Source: Pelomonas sp965229315 (GTDB lineage Bacteria > Pseudomonadota > Gammaproteobacteria > Burkholderiales > Burkholderiaceae_C). Taken from it: a stretch of 64,000 nucleotides of DNA. Shown here piece by piece: positions 37,599 through 46,091 of the stretch. The position numbers and the translations under genes are program-made. The stretch is from contig NZ_CBDDJA010000002.1 in the NCBI RefSeq assembly GCF_965229315.1, positions 2,232,001 to 2,296,000 on the forward strand, given 5' to 3'. Positions within the stretch are counted from its first letter, which is position 1. Each line of letters opens with the position of its first letter. The notes under the pieces were generated by a model. That model searched no databases and was not told where the DNA came from. It worked only from the letters and a program-made list of their open reading frames with translations.

Positions 37599-38669
37599 TC
37601 AAGGGCCGGACTTCTCTTCGATGCGCGCGAGCATGGCATGCCATGACGTGGCGAAGGCGTCCACGCCGTCGCGCTGCAGCCGTTCGGCCAGCGCGGCGTC
37701 GTCCACCCCCTCGCGGCGGAACTCTTCCAGCACCGCATCTGCATAGCCGCCGTCGGCCGGCAGCGCCGTGCCGGGGCGGCCATGGTCGGCAAAGGCCAGC
37801 AGCGTCGTCTCCGGCAGCGTGATGACGGTGTCCGGCGCCGCCAGGGCCTGCACGTACAGCGTGTCGGGCGCCGCGAGGTCCCGGGTGCCGGTGCTGGCCC
37901 ACAGCAGGCGCTGTGGCCGGGCGCCCGCCGCCGCCAGGCGCTGCCAGCGGTCGGTGGCCAGCAGTTCGCGGTGCGCCCGGTAGGTTCGCATCGCCATCGC
38001 GATGCCCAGCCGGTTGTGGAACGGCGAGGAGATCTCCGCCTGCACCGCCACGTCCCAACGGCCGACGGACAGCGAGGCCACCGAGGCGACGTCGAGGCTG
38101 AGGCCGGCAGCCAGGCGCCGCTCGATGCCGCGCAGGTAGGCCTCGGCCGCCGCCAGGTAGTGCTCGCGCGAGAACAGCAGCGTCACGTTGACCGGCACGC
38201 CGTCGACGATCACCTCCTCGACGGCGCGCAGGCCTTCCGGCGTGCCCGGGATCTTGATGAACAGGTTGGCCTTGGCGGCGCGCTGGAACAGCCGGGACGC
38301 GGCCTGGATGGTGTGCGCCGTGTTGTCGGCCAGCAGCGGCGACACCTGCAGCGACACCCAGCCGTCGGTGCCGCCGGTGGCCTCGAAGGCCGGGCGGAAC
38401 AGGTCGGCCGCCTGGGTCAGGTCTTCCATGGCGAGCTCGAGGAACAACGCTTCGCCGGCCAGGCCGGCGGCCGCCAGCACGCGGATGACGTCGTCGTAGT
38501 CGCCCTGGCTGACGGCCCGCTCGAACAGCGTCGGGTTGGACGTGAGGCCCGTGATGCCGAACTCGACGATGTAGCGCTGCAGCGCGCCGCGGCGCAGCAG
38601 GGGCCGGCCGATGCCGTCCAGCCAGAGCCGCTGGCCCAGGTCGCGCCGCTGTCGTGTCTGTTCGTTCAT
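37599..38669 (-). CDS. tal: Transaldolase
   Basis: 356 residues of the long bacterial transaldolase type. The Schiff-base Lys139 is in ANLFIKIPGTPEG, with GLTSNPTLFE and VNVTLLFS nearby. It moves a dihydroxyacetone unit between sugar phosphates in the non-oxidative pentose phosphate pathway. It follows the small ParS-like gene by 17 bases, in an operon that starts with an island-type promoter. Together with phosphoketolase and class I aldolase it could supply a carbon bypass that yields acetyl-phosphate. Confidence 0.94.
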   Translation of the reverse strand: MNEQTRQRRDLGQRLWLDGIGRPLLRRGALQRYIVEFGITGLTSNPTLFERAVSQGDYDDVIRVLAAAGLAGEALFLELAMEDLTQAADLFRPAFEATGGTDGWVSLQVSPLLADNTAHTIQAASRLFQRAAKANLFIKIPGTPEGLRAVEEVIVDGVPVNVTLLFSREHYLAAAEAYLRGIERRLAAGLSLDVASVASLSVGRWDVAVQAEISSPFHNRLGIAMAMRTYRAHRELLATDRWQRLAAAGARPQRLLWASTGTRDLAAPDTLYVQALAAPDTVITLPETTLLAFADHGRPGTALPADGGYADAVLEEFRREGVDDAALAERLQRDGVDAFATSWHAMLARIEEKSGP

Positions 38670-38686
38670 CGCGGGTCTCGGTGGGT

Positions 38687-39142
38687 TCAGCCCGCCGCCG
38701 CGACGCGGTCCGCACGCGCCGCCTCCAGCACCTCGGGCAGGCGCAAGGGCAGACATTCGATCGGCATCTGGCCGGCCAGGCTGTCGCAGGGATGGACGAA
38801 CCACTGGGCCAGCGCCCAGCCGTCGAAGCCGCGCCCCAGCTCCGCCACGACGCGCCGCGGCCCGGCAGCCACGCTGCCCACCGGGACGGCCGACGTGTCG
38901 AACTGGAACAACGGTATCCACAGGTCGTCATGCCAGCGGAAGCCGAACACGGCGCCCGTGTCCACCAGGCCCCCGGCATCCGCCACGCGACCACAAGCCA
39001 GGCCGCGCAGCCGTGACAGCCCGCCATGCGGCCGGTAGGCGTTCTGCAGCGCGATGAAGGCCCGGTCCAGCGCCGTCGGCGGGCCGGCACCGATGCCGGT
39101 GACAGACCCCGCACACACCGCCGTGGCCTGCACGCGATTCAT
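38687..39142 (-). CDS. Unknown protein with Xre/MbcA/ParS-like C-terminal region
   Basis: 151 residues from the ATG at 39142. Residues about 75-150 carry IPLFQFD, a Trp-Ala-x-x-x-W stretch (WALAQWFVHP), and a final LPEVLEAARADRV. This is similar to the toxin-binding domain of Xre/MbcA/ParS antitoxins, with the phrase pattern FGFRWHDDLWIPLFQ. No RES-type toxin gene is adjacent. It precedes transaldolase and is driven by an island promoter. A solitary protein of this fold could bind another partner. The domain assignment is from memory and needs a profile search. Confidence 0.5.
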   Translation of the reverse strand: MNRVQATAVCAGSVTGIGAGPPTALDRAFIALQNAYRPHGGLSRLRGLACGRVADAGGLVDTGAVFGFRWHDDLWIPLFQFDTSAVPVGSVAAGPRRVVAELGRGFDGWALAQWFVHPCDSLAGQMPIECLPLRLPEVLEAARADRVAAAG

Positions 39143-39214
39143 GGCGGAGCGTGGTCCGTGCAGCATGGCGGCGGTGGGCGGGGTGTCGAATGCATGGCGT
39201 GGTTCCAGGCACCA

Positions 39215-39257
39215 AGCATGCGTTGCGGCGGGGCACCCGTCTGTTCGACGCCGTACG
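39215..39257 (-). promoter_or_regulatory. Island promoter: ParS-like/transaldolase operon
   Basis: On the minus strand CGTACG-GCGT-CGAACA (39257-39242), 21 bases, then CATGCT (39220-39215). The left half-site is imperfect. Predicted start about 65 bases before the ATG at 39142. Confidence 0.55.
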
Positions 39258-39264
39258 CCGTGCC

Positions 39265-40047
39265 TCAGGCCACCGCGCCGAACAGCGCGCCGGCGCCCGC
39301 CGTGACGGCCATCGCCACCGCCCCCCAGAACGCAACGCGCCAGGTGCCGCTCCACACCGGCGCGCCACCCACCCGGGCCGACAGCGCGCCCAGCCCGGCC
39401 AGGAACGCCAGCGCCGACAGCGCCACCCAAACGATCAGCTGCCCAGGCGACACCATGGCGACCACGGCGATCGGCAGCGCCGCGCCGACCGAGAAACTCG
39501 CCGCCGACGCCAAGGCCGCCTGCATGGGACGCGCGGCGGTCGTGTCCGACAGCCCCAGTTCGTCGCGGGCATGCGCACCCAGCGCGTCGTGGGCCATCAA
39601 CTGGCTGGCCACCTGGGCGGCCAGCGCGGTGTCCAGCCCCCGGCCGACGTAGATGCCGGCCAGCTCGCGGTGCTCGCCCGCCGGGTCGTGCGTCAACTCG
39701 GCACGCTCCCGCGCCAGGTCGGCCGCCTCGGTGTCCGCCTGCGAGTGCACCGACACGAATTCACCGGCCGCCATCGACATGGCCCCGGCGATCAGGCCCG
39801 ACACGCTGGTCAGCAGCAGCGTGCGGGGCTCCGCGCCCGCCGCGGCCACGCCGAGCACCAGGCTGGCCGTGGACACGATGCCATCGTTGGCACCCAGCAC
39901 GGCAGCGCGCAGCCAGCCAATGCGGTCGCTGCGGTGCCGCTCCGCATGGCGGCCGGCCTTGCCGAAACGCCGCTGGCGTGAGGTGCCGCGGCCGGGTGCC
40001 TGGGCGGCGGCGGTGGGGCTGGGGTCGGGCGTGGAGGCGGTCGTCAT
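39265..40047 (-). CDS. VIT-family iron/manganese transporter
   Basis: 260 residues. The family segment GWLRAAVLGANDGIVSTASL (residues about 43-62) and GAMSMAAGEFVSV are typical of vacuolar-iron-transporter (VIT1/CCC1) relatives, and five membrane helices are predicted. A basic N-terminal region precedes the first helix. Bacterial members probably export or store Fe(II)/Mn(II). The stop at 39265 lies next to the island promoter of the following gene. Upstream (40048-40292) no recognised promoter was seen. Confidence 0.88.
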   Translation of the reverse strand: MTTASTPDPSPTAAAQAPGRGTSRQRRFGKAGRHAERHRSDRIGWLRAAVLGANDGIVSTASLVLGVAAAGAEPRTLLLTSVSGLIAGAMSMAAGEFVSVHSQADTEAADLARERAELTHDPAGEHRELAGIYVGRGLDTALAAQVASQLMAHDALGAHARDELGLSDTTAARPMQAALASAASFSVGAALPIAVVAMVSPGQLIVWVALSALAFLAGLGALSARVGGAPVWSGTWRVAFWGAVAMAVTAGAGALFGAVA

Positions 40048-40292
40048 GGCAGCACGGCTTGCTTCGGTACGTCAGTGAAGTGCCGCGGGTGCGGCACCCG
40101 GCAGCGGCCCTGGGCCGCCATCAACACCGCATGGCCGCCTTCGCCCCCACGTTACCCCGTTCCATGCCGGCGACCAGGCCGTCCTCGAGGCGGGCGGGCG
40201 CCGCGCGACGCGGGGCGCCATCGCCAGGCCCAGGCGGGGGCAGCAGCCTGAACTGCCCGGTCAGCACGTTGCCAACTCGGTCAATGTGCTCA
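40048..40292. other. Intergenic region upstream of VIT gene
   Basis: 245 bases, GC-rich, between two minus-strand genes. An open frame runs through it in the minus direction with no start codon or family resemblance. Nothing else was identified. Confidence 0.35.
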
Positions 40293-40610
40293 TCACGGCG
40301 CAGGCCCGTCCAGCCGGTCCATGTCATGGACATTGCGCTCGAACGTCGGCAGTCCGTCCAGCACGATGGTCCTGCGGGCGCCGTCATAGTCGGCGATGAC
40401 GAAGCGCCGCTGCGGCAGATGGCCGTGGGCCGACGGGAACAGCGCGAACACCTGGGCGCCGGCATTCAGCGCATCCACGGCATCGCCCACGGGCGCCACG
40501 ACCTCGGCACTCGCCCAGTCGTTGCGACCCGTGTCCACCTCGCCCCACAGCACGGCCGTGATGCGGCCCCCATCGTCCAGGCGGACCCTGGACACCGCGA
40601 ACGTCGTCAT
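40293..40610 (-). CDS. Unknown 105-residue protein
   Basis: Starts MTTFAVSRVRLDDGGRI and continues with AVLWGEVDTGRNDW, GDAVDALNAGAQVFALFP and ETIVLDG-like ends (TIVLDGLPTFERN). From memory, short Burkholderiales proteins with VRLxxDGRIxAVxWGxVD look the same; none has a known role. No membrane segment. The predicted island promoter on the minus strand lies about 73 bases upstream. The frame is open further upstream but the ATG fits the family start. Confidence 0.6.
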   Translation of the reverse strand: MTTFAVSRVRLDDGGRITAVLWGEVDTGRNDWASAEVVAPVGDAVDALNAGAQVFALFPSAHGHLPQRRFVIADYDGARRTIVLDGLPTFERNVHDMDRLDGPAP

Positions 40611-40689
40611 GCCGGCCGCCTGCCGCGGCGGCACCGCCACGGGTCTGATCGGGCAAGTCGTGCAGTGCGGGTCGGCGATGTCATGAGGC

Positions 40690-40732
40690 AGTGTGGCCTG
40701 GCGCCCCCTGCCCTTCCGTTCGTTGCCGCACC
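40690..40732 (-). promoter_or_regulatory. Island promoter: 105-residue unknown gene
   Basis: On the minus strand GGTGCG-GCAA-CGAACG (40732-40717), 21 bases, then CACACT (40695-40690). Confidence 0.6.
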
Positions 40733-40770
40733 CAGCGAGACGCGTGGCCGCTGGCCGTTGCCACGCGGCG

Positions 40771-40813
40771 TGTTTGCCGCCGCACAGACCCGCCGGCCCA
40801 CGCGGCACACGCT
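40771..40813 (+). promoter_or_regulatory. Island promoter: BON/DUF1269 operon
   Basis: TGTTTG-CCGC-CGCACA (40771-40786), 21 bases, then CACGCT (40808-40813). The transcript would start about 25 bases before the BON ATG. Confidence 0.62.
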
Positions 40814-40843
40814 GTGTCCTCCTCAACGAACCGGACCAAGACC

Positions 40844-41497
40844 ATGAAGACTGATTCACAACTGCAGCAGGACGTGATGGCTGAATTGAAGTGGGAGCCC
40901 GCCGTGCATGCCGCGCAGATCGGCGTCGAGGTGAAGAACGGCGTCGTGACGCTGGCCGGCGAGGTGGGCAGCTACGTCGAGAAGTGGAACGCCGAACGCG
41001 CCGCCCAGCGCGTCAACGGGGTCAAGGCACTGGCCATCGACATGAAGGTGAAGCTGTCGCAACTGGGCAAGCGCACCGATGCCGACATCGCCGAGTCGGC
41101 CAGGAACATCCTGGCCTGGACGAGTGCGCTGCCGCAGGACGCCATCCAGGTGCTCGTCGAAGGCGGCTGGCTGACGCTGTCCGGCGACGTTCAGTGGCAG
41201 TACCAGCGCCAGGCCGCTGCCGACAGCGTGCGCTACCTGCTGGGCGTCACGGGGGTCGACAACCAGATCGCCGTGAAGCCGTCGCTGTCCGCGGCGGTCG
41301 TGAAGTCGGACATCGAAGCCGCATTGAAGCGCCGCGCCACCGCCGATGCGAAGGCCATCGCCGTCGACGTCAAGGGCGCCGACGTGACCTTGTCGGGCAC
41401 CGTGCACAGCTGGGCTGAACGTGACCTGGCCAAGCACTCGGCCTGGGGCACGGCCGGCGTGCGCAACGTCGTGGACAACATGACCCTCGTCTATTGA
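40844..41497 (+). CDS. BON-domain stress protein
   Basis: 217 residues with three BON units of about 65 residues. The first has IGVEVKNGVVTLAGEVGSY, the second VEGGWLTLSGDVQWQYQR, the third VDVKGADVTLSGTVHSW. BON proteins such as OsmY bind membranes or phospholipid and are induced by osmotic or general stress. There is no signal peptide, unlike OsmY, so it is likely cytoplasmic or at the inner face of the membrane. It heads an operon with the DUF1269 and a 73-residue protein, and follows an island promoter. Confidence 0.87.
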   Translation: MKTDSQLQQDVMAELKWEPAVHAAQIGVEVKNGVVTLAGEVGSYVEKWNAERAAQRVNGVKALAIDMKVKLSQLGKRTDADIAESARNILAWTSALPQDAIQVLVEGGWLTLSGDVQWQYQRQAAADSVRYLLGVTGVDNQIAVKPSLSAAVVKSDIEAALKRRATADAKAIAVDVKGADVTLSGTVHSWAERDLAKHSAWGTAGVRNVVDNMTLVY

Positions 41498-41510
41498 ACC
41501 CGGGCAGATC

Positions 41511-42014
41511 ATGAGCGATCCCGACACCGCCTTCTTCGTCTTCGACAACCACGATGTGGCCGAGGACGCCATCCGCACGCTGGGCCAGGCGGGCCTGGAC
41601 ATGAAGCAGCTGTCCCTGGTGGGCAGGGGCTGCCACAGCGAAGAGCAGCCGGTGGGCTTCTACACCGTCGGCGACCGCATCAAGGCCTGGGGCAGCACCG
41701 GGGCCTTCTGGGGCGGCATCTGGGGTTTGCTGCTGGCGCCGGCCGTGTTCGTCCTCCCCGGGCTCGGCGTGGTCGGCATGGCCGGGCCCATCGTGGCCGC
41801 GCTCGTCGGCGCGCTGGAGGGCGCGGTCGTCGTGGGCGGCCTGACGGCGCTCGGCGCGGCGCTGACGCGCATCGGCGTTCCCAAGGACCAGGTCATCAAG
41901 TACGAGACGGCCTTGAAGGTCGACAAGTACCTGCTGGTCGTGCACGGCAGCGCCGAAGACCAGCAGACGGCCCGCCGCGTGCTGGCTGCCGTGAAGACGA
42001 CCGCCCTGGCCTGA
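41511..42014 (+). CDS. DUF1269/general-stress 17M-like membrane protein
   Basis: 167 residues. The N-terminal half contains FFVFDNHDVAEDAIRTLGQAG, a GsiB/DUF1269-like ferredoxin-fold domain, and the middle has a long Gly/Ala-rich hydrophobic stretch (about 60-120) with two or three membrane-like helices. The end (LKVDKYLLVVHG) resembles a second copy of the fold. Proteins of this kind are stress-induced. It follows the BON gene by 13 bases. Confidence 0.78.
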   Translation: MSDPDTAFFVFDNHDVAEDAIRTLGQAGLDMKQLSLVGRGCHSEEQPVGFYTVGDRIKAWGSTGAFWGGIWGLLLAPAVFVLPGLGVVGMAGPIVAALVGALEGAVVVGGLTALGAALTRIGVPKDQVIKYETALKVDKYLLVVHGSAEDQQTARRVLAAVKTTALA

Positions 42015-42033
42015 GAGGCCGAGGCTTGCTGCC

Positions 42034-42071
42034 GCAGCACCGAGGCATCCGCAAGGGTGTCGCGGTGCTGC
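42034..42071 (+). terminator. Stem-loop after DUF1269 gene
   Basis: GCAGCACCG pairs with CGGTGCTGC across about 20 bases, 20 bases after the DUF1269 stop. No T-run. It may be an attenuator between this gene and the next small gene. Confidence 0.4.
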
Positions 42072-42114
42072 GCTTCCTGAACCCCATCGGGTGCTGAGCC
42101 CAAGAGGACAGGTC

Positions 42115-42336
42115 ATGGATTTCACGACACGCCGCGCACGCATCACCGGACCGGTTTCCTACCTGTCCGGCAGTGGCCGCAAGCAGAACATTCCCATCGG
42201 CCCCTGTCTCGTCGAGAGCCTGGGCGGGCGCGTGATCGACATCGTCTGGGGCGCCCGCGGGCAGAGTTCCGTCGCGCTGCCCGTCGAAGAGATCGAGGCA
42301 GCCCGGGACCATGGGCATCTGGTGCTGCTGGACTGA
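42115..42336 (+). CDS. Small unknown protein (73 residues)
   Basis: Starts MDFTTRRARITGPVS with AGAGGACA-like ribosome-binding site upstream. It has an internal SLGGRVIDIVWGARGQSS strand pattern and ends LPVEEIEAARDHGHLVLLD. Likely a small beta-rich cytoplasmic protein of unknown role. It follows the BON/DUF1269 operon, across the stem-loop, and converges on the YXWGXW gene. Confidence 0.6.
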   Translation: MDFTTRRARITGPVSYLSGSGRKQNIPIGPCLVESLGGRVIDIVWGARGQSSVALPVEEIEAARDHGHLVLLD

Positions 42337-42371
42337 GGGCGGCGCACGCCGCTTGTGCCACGCGGCCGTGT

Positions 42372-43214
42372 TCACCGCTCCTTGCGCGGCGGGCCTTCCG
42401 GTTGCGGCCGTTGCGGCCCGGCGCCCGGCCCGCGGTGCGGCTCACCCTGCGGCGGCCGGGCACCGGGGGCATGTGGCGCTTCGGGCCGCATCGGCGGCGC
42501 CGCCCGCATGTGCTCCACGCGCGGCGCGGTGAACTCCGAAGGCCGGGGCGTGGCCGCCACCTGCGGAACCCCGTGCGGCCCCGTCGCGCGTTGCGTGGGC
42601 ATCGCGCGCGCGGCGGCCTCGTGCGCCAGCTGTTCGTCCTTGGGGCCGGGGTGCCCGCCGGAAAGGAACTGCCGCTCGCCGGCCGATGGCCGCGCCGCAG
42701 CGCCCGCATGGCCGCCATTGAAGCTGACGCGGTTGCCGCTGCGCGGGTTGACGGGCGGCGCGCTGTAGACGTTGCGAACGACGCGCTGGCCCACGTTGCT
42801 GACGGCCCGGTTGTAGCGGAACCCGCCGTGGTCCCAGCGCCCGCCCTGGTAGCCTGAGCCGAAGTAGCCGAAGCCGTAGTTGATGCCGCCATAGAACCCC
42901 ACGCGCGAGCCCCAGTAGCCCAGGTGCCAGACGTAGCCCGCGCCCTCAAGGCCCCAGTAGCCGGGCGTCCACAGGTCGCCGTTGTCGGGCGGCAGCACCC
43001 AGGTGCCGGGCACCCAGTAGTAGCCGGCATCCGCATCGTCCCAGGCCCAGTAGCCGGGCATCCAGATGTAGCCCTCGCCCGGCACGGGCGGCTGCGCGTA
43101 CAGGGGCAGCGGCGGCGGCGCGATGCTGACGGACAACGACACCTGCGACACGGCAGCCGGCGGCAGCAGCAGCGCCACGGCAAGGGTGAGACATGCGAGC
43201 AGGGGTGACTTCAT
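42372..43214 (-). CDS. YXWGXW-repeat secreted protein
   Basis: 280 residues with a signal peptide ending near PAAVSQ. The mature part holds repeated W-x-P-G-Y-W units (IWMPGYWAWDD, YWVPGTWVLP, LWTPGYWG), then a Gly/Tyr-rich and a Pro/Arg-rich low-complexity tail. Function is unknown; family members are extracytoplasmic and often accompany BON and lipoprotein genes. An island promoter lies about 30 bases upstream. Confidence 0.84.
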   Translation of the reverse strand: MKSPLLACLTLAVALLLPPAAVSQVSLSVSIAPPPLPLYAQPPVPGEGYIWMPGYWAWDDADAGYYWVPGTWVLPPDNGDLWTPGYWGLEGAGYVWHLGYWGSRVGFYGGINYGFGYFGSGYQGGRWDHGGFRYNRAVSNVGQRVVRNVYSAPPVNPRSGNRVSFNGGHAGAAARPSAGERQFLSGGHPGPKDEQLAHEAAARAMPTQRATGPHGVPQVAATPRPSEFTAPRVEHMRAAPPMRPEAPHAPGARPPQGEPHRGPGAGPQRPQPEGPPRKER

Positions 43215-43247
43215 GGCGGCGCCTTCGACGGCAGAACGATGGCGTCG

Positions 43248-43290
43248 ACTCTGCGCGCCACCTCCGGGTGTGTCTGTGCGCCGTCATACG
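43248..43290 (-). promoter_or_regulatory. Island promoter: YXWGXW gene
   Basis: On the minus strand CGTATG-ACGG-CGCACA (43290-43275), 21 bases, then CAGAGT (43253-43248). The left half-site is degenerate. Confidence 0.55.
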
Positions 43291-43304
43291 CAGGCTGGAT
43301 GGCC

Positions 43305-43347
43305 CGTTCGCAAGCGCACAGACCGGCTCGCCGTACACGCCCACGCT
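43305..43347 (+). promoter_or_regulatory. Island promoter: lipoprotein gene
   Basis: CGTTCG-CAAG-CGCACA (43305-43320), 21 bases, then CACGCT (43342-43347). The transcript would start about 20 bases before the ATG at 43374. Confidence 0.65.
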
Positions 43348-43373
43348 CAACCCCCCACTCATCGGAGAACACC

Positions 43374-43910
43374 ATGACGGAATTGCCCCACACGCCGCGG
43401 GCCCGGCCGATGCGCCGCCTATCGGGCGCGACTTTGCTGGCGGGCGCTGCCCTGGCGCTGCCGGCCTGCACGTCCCTCGGCACCGGCAGCGGCACCGTCG
43501 AGCCCGGCGATGCGCCGGTGATCTTCTCCTGGACCAGCAAGGACGCCGGCAACAGCGGCACGCTATCCGCCGTCATCGGCGCCAGCGGCGCGTCCGGCCC
43601 GGCAGGCGTGGCCTTCAGCGGCCCTTTCCTGCAGGTCACCAGCAGCGCCCGGGCCGAGACCTTCGAGCCGATGTGGCGCGGCTGGCGGCGCGGCTGGAAC
43701 GACTGGGGCTACTGGGGCATGTACCCGGCGGAGGCCTTCACCACGCACTACTCAGGCAAGGTCGTCGCCAACCTGGCGGGCCCGACCGGCCAGTCGATGC
43801 GCTGCCGCTTCCACCTCAACACGCCGTCCGCCGGCATGCAGGGCGGCGGCCAGGGCGAATGCCAGTTCAGCGGTGGACGCACGGTGGACGCGGTGTTCCC
43901 GCGCTCCTGA
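43374..43910 (+). CDS. Predicted lipoprotein of unknown function
   Basis: 178 residues from the ATG at 43374; an in-frame ATG at 43410 is a possible alternative start. Residues 13-31 form a lipobox-type signal (LLAGAALALPAC). The mature part is Gly/Ser/Thr-rich with MWRGWRRGWNDWGYWG, and MRCRFHLN and GQGECQF near the end hold two Cys that could bridge. It is probably anchored to a membrane. Not recognised. It is followed by the baeRF-like gene, probably in the same transcript. Confidence 0.68.
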   Translation: MTELPHTPRARPMRRLSGATLLAGAALALPACTSLGTGSGTVEPGDAPVIFSWTSKDAGNSGTLSAVIGASGASGPAGVAFSGPFLQVTSSARAETFEPMWRGWRRGWNDWGYWGMYPAEAFTTHYSGKVVANLAGPTGQSMRCRFHLNTPSAGMQGGGQGECQFSGGRTVDAVFPRS

Positions 43911-43965
43911 GCGAATCGGCGGGCCTGCGCTGGCCACCCCCTCTCCACGAACGAAAGTCCATGCC

Positions 43966-44346
43966 ATGAGCCTGTATCACGCCGTTGCCTTCGTCGATCA
44001 CCACGCCGCAGAAATCCTGCAGTTCGGGTCCGACGCCGTGGTTGAACGCAAGGTCCACGAGCACCGCAAGCTCACGCGCCAGCATCACAGCGGCGTGCGC
44101 ACCGAACATGAGTTCTTCGGGCACGTGTGCGACGCGCTCGACGGCATTGCCGAAGTGCTGGTCGCGGGCGGGCACATGGGGCTGGCGGATTTCCGTCACT
44201 ACGTGGACCAGCACCGGCCGATGCTGGCGCCCCGCATCGTCGGCTACGAGGTGGTGGACCACCCGAGCGAGAACCAGCTGGTCGCTCTGGCGCGCAAGCA
44301 CTTCGTCAAGTACGACCAGTTCGTCGGCATGCCCGCCCGCCACTGA
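43966..44346 (+). CDS. Bacterial archaeo-eukaryotic release-factor-like protein
   Basis: 126 residues starting MSLYHAVAFVDHHAAEIL, followed by VHEHRKLTRQHHSG, ALDGIAEVLVAGG and the motif APRIVGYEVVDHPSENQLVALARKHF (residues about 88-113). Short proteins with these motifs are annotated as translational-machinery or baeRF-like and resemble the middle domain of eRF1 in form. They lack the GGQ loop, so no release activity can be claimed. Often found with stress genes. The chemoreceptor gene follows after 115 bases. Confidence 0.72.
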   Translation: MSLYHAVAFVDHHAAEILQFGSDAVVERKVHEHRKLTRQHHSGVRTEHEFFGHVCDALDGIAEVLVAGGHMGLADFRHYVDQHRPMLAPRIVGYEVVDHPSENQLVALARKHFVKYDQFVGMPARH

Positions 44347-44461
44347 GCCGAGCGTCCGCCGGGCGGCGGAACCCGCACGACGCCGTCAGCGGTGAGCGCG
44401 GCCCACGAGCCTGCCCTCTTCGGCCGGCAAAGCCTGCATTGCCTGGCCCCAAGGAGTCGCC

Positions 44462-46012
44462 ATGAACCTGAACCATCTGCGCGTCGGAACCCGCCTCGGG
44501 GCGGGTTTCGCGCTGATCCTGCTGCTGTTGACCTTGATGCTGGGGGTCAGCGTCGGGCGGCTCAAGGGCGCCTCGGCCGCCATGCAGATGATGATGGACG
44601 CACCGCTGGCCAAGGAGCGGCTGCTGGAGGAGCAGTTGCGCGCGGTCGCCGTGGGCGTGACCCGCGGCAAGGCCATCGCCAAGAGCGCCGACGCCGGGCT
44701 GGAGGCGCTGTTCCGGGATGAAGCGATGGCCTCCACGGCACGCGGCAACGACATCATCAAGGCGCTGGCGGCCCTGCCCAGGCAGGCCGACGAGCAGCCG
44801 CTGATGGACAAGTTCAACGACGCCCGCGCGGCCTATCTCAGCGCCCGCGACCGCATGATGGCGGCCAAGCGTGCCGACAGGGCGGACGAGGCCAACCGGA
44901 TCTATGAGGCCGACTTCGTCGTCGCCGCGCCGGCCTATGTCACCGCCCTCAAGGCGGTGCTGGAGCACCAGCGCCAGCTGATCGACGACACGAACGCGGC
45001 CATTGCCGCCGATACCGCCAGTGCTGAGCTCAGCCTGATGCTGCTCGGCGGCGCGGCCCTCGTGGTGGGCACCGTGCTGGCGCTGCTGCTGACGCGCTCG
45101 ATCGTCCGGCCGCTTGCCGAAGCGGCCCGGCAGATCAACGCCGTGGCGCAGGGCGATCTGTCGCAGCAGATCCGCATGGACGGCAGCGACGAGATCGCCC
45201 AGTTGATCGGTTCGCTGGATCGCATGAGCACGGGGCTGCAACAGATGGTCGCCCAGGTCAGGCAGTCGGCTGAAGGCATCGAGACCGCCAGCGACGAAGT
45301 GGCCCTGGGCAACCTGGACTTGAGCGCGCGCACCGAACAGCAGGCCAGCGCGCTGCAAGAAACCGCCTCGTCGATGGAGGAACTGAACTCGGCCGTCAAG
45401 CAGAACGCCGACAGCGCCGGCCAGGCCAACCTGCTGGCGCAGAGCGCGTCCACCGTCGCGGTCCAGGGCGGCGAGGTGGTGCGCCAGGTGGTGCAGACCA
45501 TGAAGGGCATCAACGACTCGTCGAGAAGGATCTCCGACATCATCAGCGTCATCGACGGCATCGCGTTCCAGACCAACATCCTGGCCTTGAACGCGGCGGT
45601 GGAAGCCGCCCGCGCCGGGGAGCAGGGCCGCGGCTTTGCGGTGGTGGCCGCTGAAGTGCGCTCGCTGGCGGGCCGGTCGGCCGATGCCGCGAAACAGATC
45701 AAGGCCCTCATCACCACGAGTGTGGAGCGCGTCGAACTGGGCACGGCGATGGTCGACCAGGCCGGCGCGACGATGGCCGAGGTGGTCGGCAGCATCCGCC
45801 GCGTGACCGACATCATGGGCGAGATCAGCGTGGCCAGCCGCGAGCAGTCCAGTGGCGTCGCCCAGGTCGGCGAGGCCGTCGCCCACATCGATCACGCCAC
45901 GCAGCAGAATGCCGCGCTGGTCGAGGAAATGGCCGCAGCCGCCAGCGGCCTGAAGGCGCAGGCGCGACAACTGGTGCAGGTGGTGGCGACCTTCAAGCTG
46001 GCAAGCCATTGA
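44462..46012 (+). CDS. Methyl-accepting chemotaxis protein
   Basis: 516 residues: membrane helix 10-30, a four-helix-bundle periplasmic ligand domain (about 35-190), second membrane helix about 190-215, HAMP (LLTRSIVRPLAEAARQI) and a long signalling hairpin whose tip reads FQTNILALNAAVEAA. Methylatable Gln/Glu sites flank the tip. It ends VATFKLASH and so lacks the NWETF-type pentapeptide that recruits CheR/CheB. The ligand is unknown. It is alone, without che genes. Confidence 0.93.
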   Translation: MNLNHLRVGTRLGAGFALILLLLTLMLGVSVGRLKGASAAMQMMMDAPLAKERLLEEQLRAVAVGVTRGKAIAKSADAGLEALFRDEAMASTARGNDIIKALAALPRQADEQPLMDKFNDARAAYLSARDRMMAAKRADRADEANRIYEADFVVAAPAYVTALKAVLEHQRQLIDDTNAAIAADTASAELSLMLLGGAALVVGTVLALLLTRSIVRPLAEAARQINAVAQGDLSQQIRMDGSDEIAQLIGSLDRMSTGLQQMVAQVRQSAEGIETASDEVALGNLDLSARTEQQASALQETASSMEELNSAVKQNADSAGQANLLAQSASTVAVQGGEVVRQVVQTMKGINDSSRRISDIISVIDGIAFQTNILALNAAVEAARAGEQGRGFAVVAAEVRSLAGRSADAAKQIKALITTSVERVELGTAMVDQAGATMAEVVGSIRRVTDIMGEISVASREQSSGVAQVGEAVAHIDHATQQNAALVEEMAAAASGLKAQARQLVQVVATFKLASH

Positions 46013-46091
46013 CGGCCTTGCACAGACGCCCGTCTGACGTGGCGTCGCGCGCGCTGCGAGGCCGGTCGCGGGCGAGCTGGGCCGCAGAACC

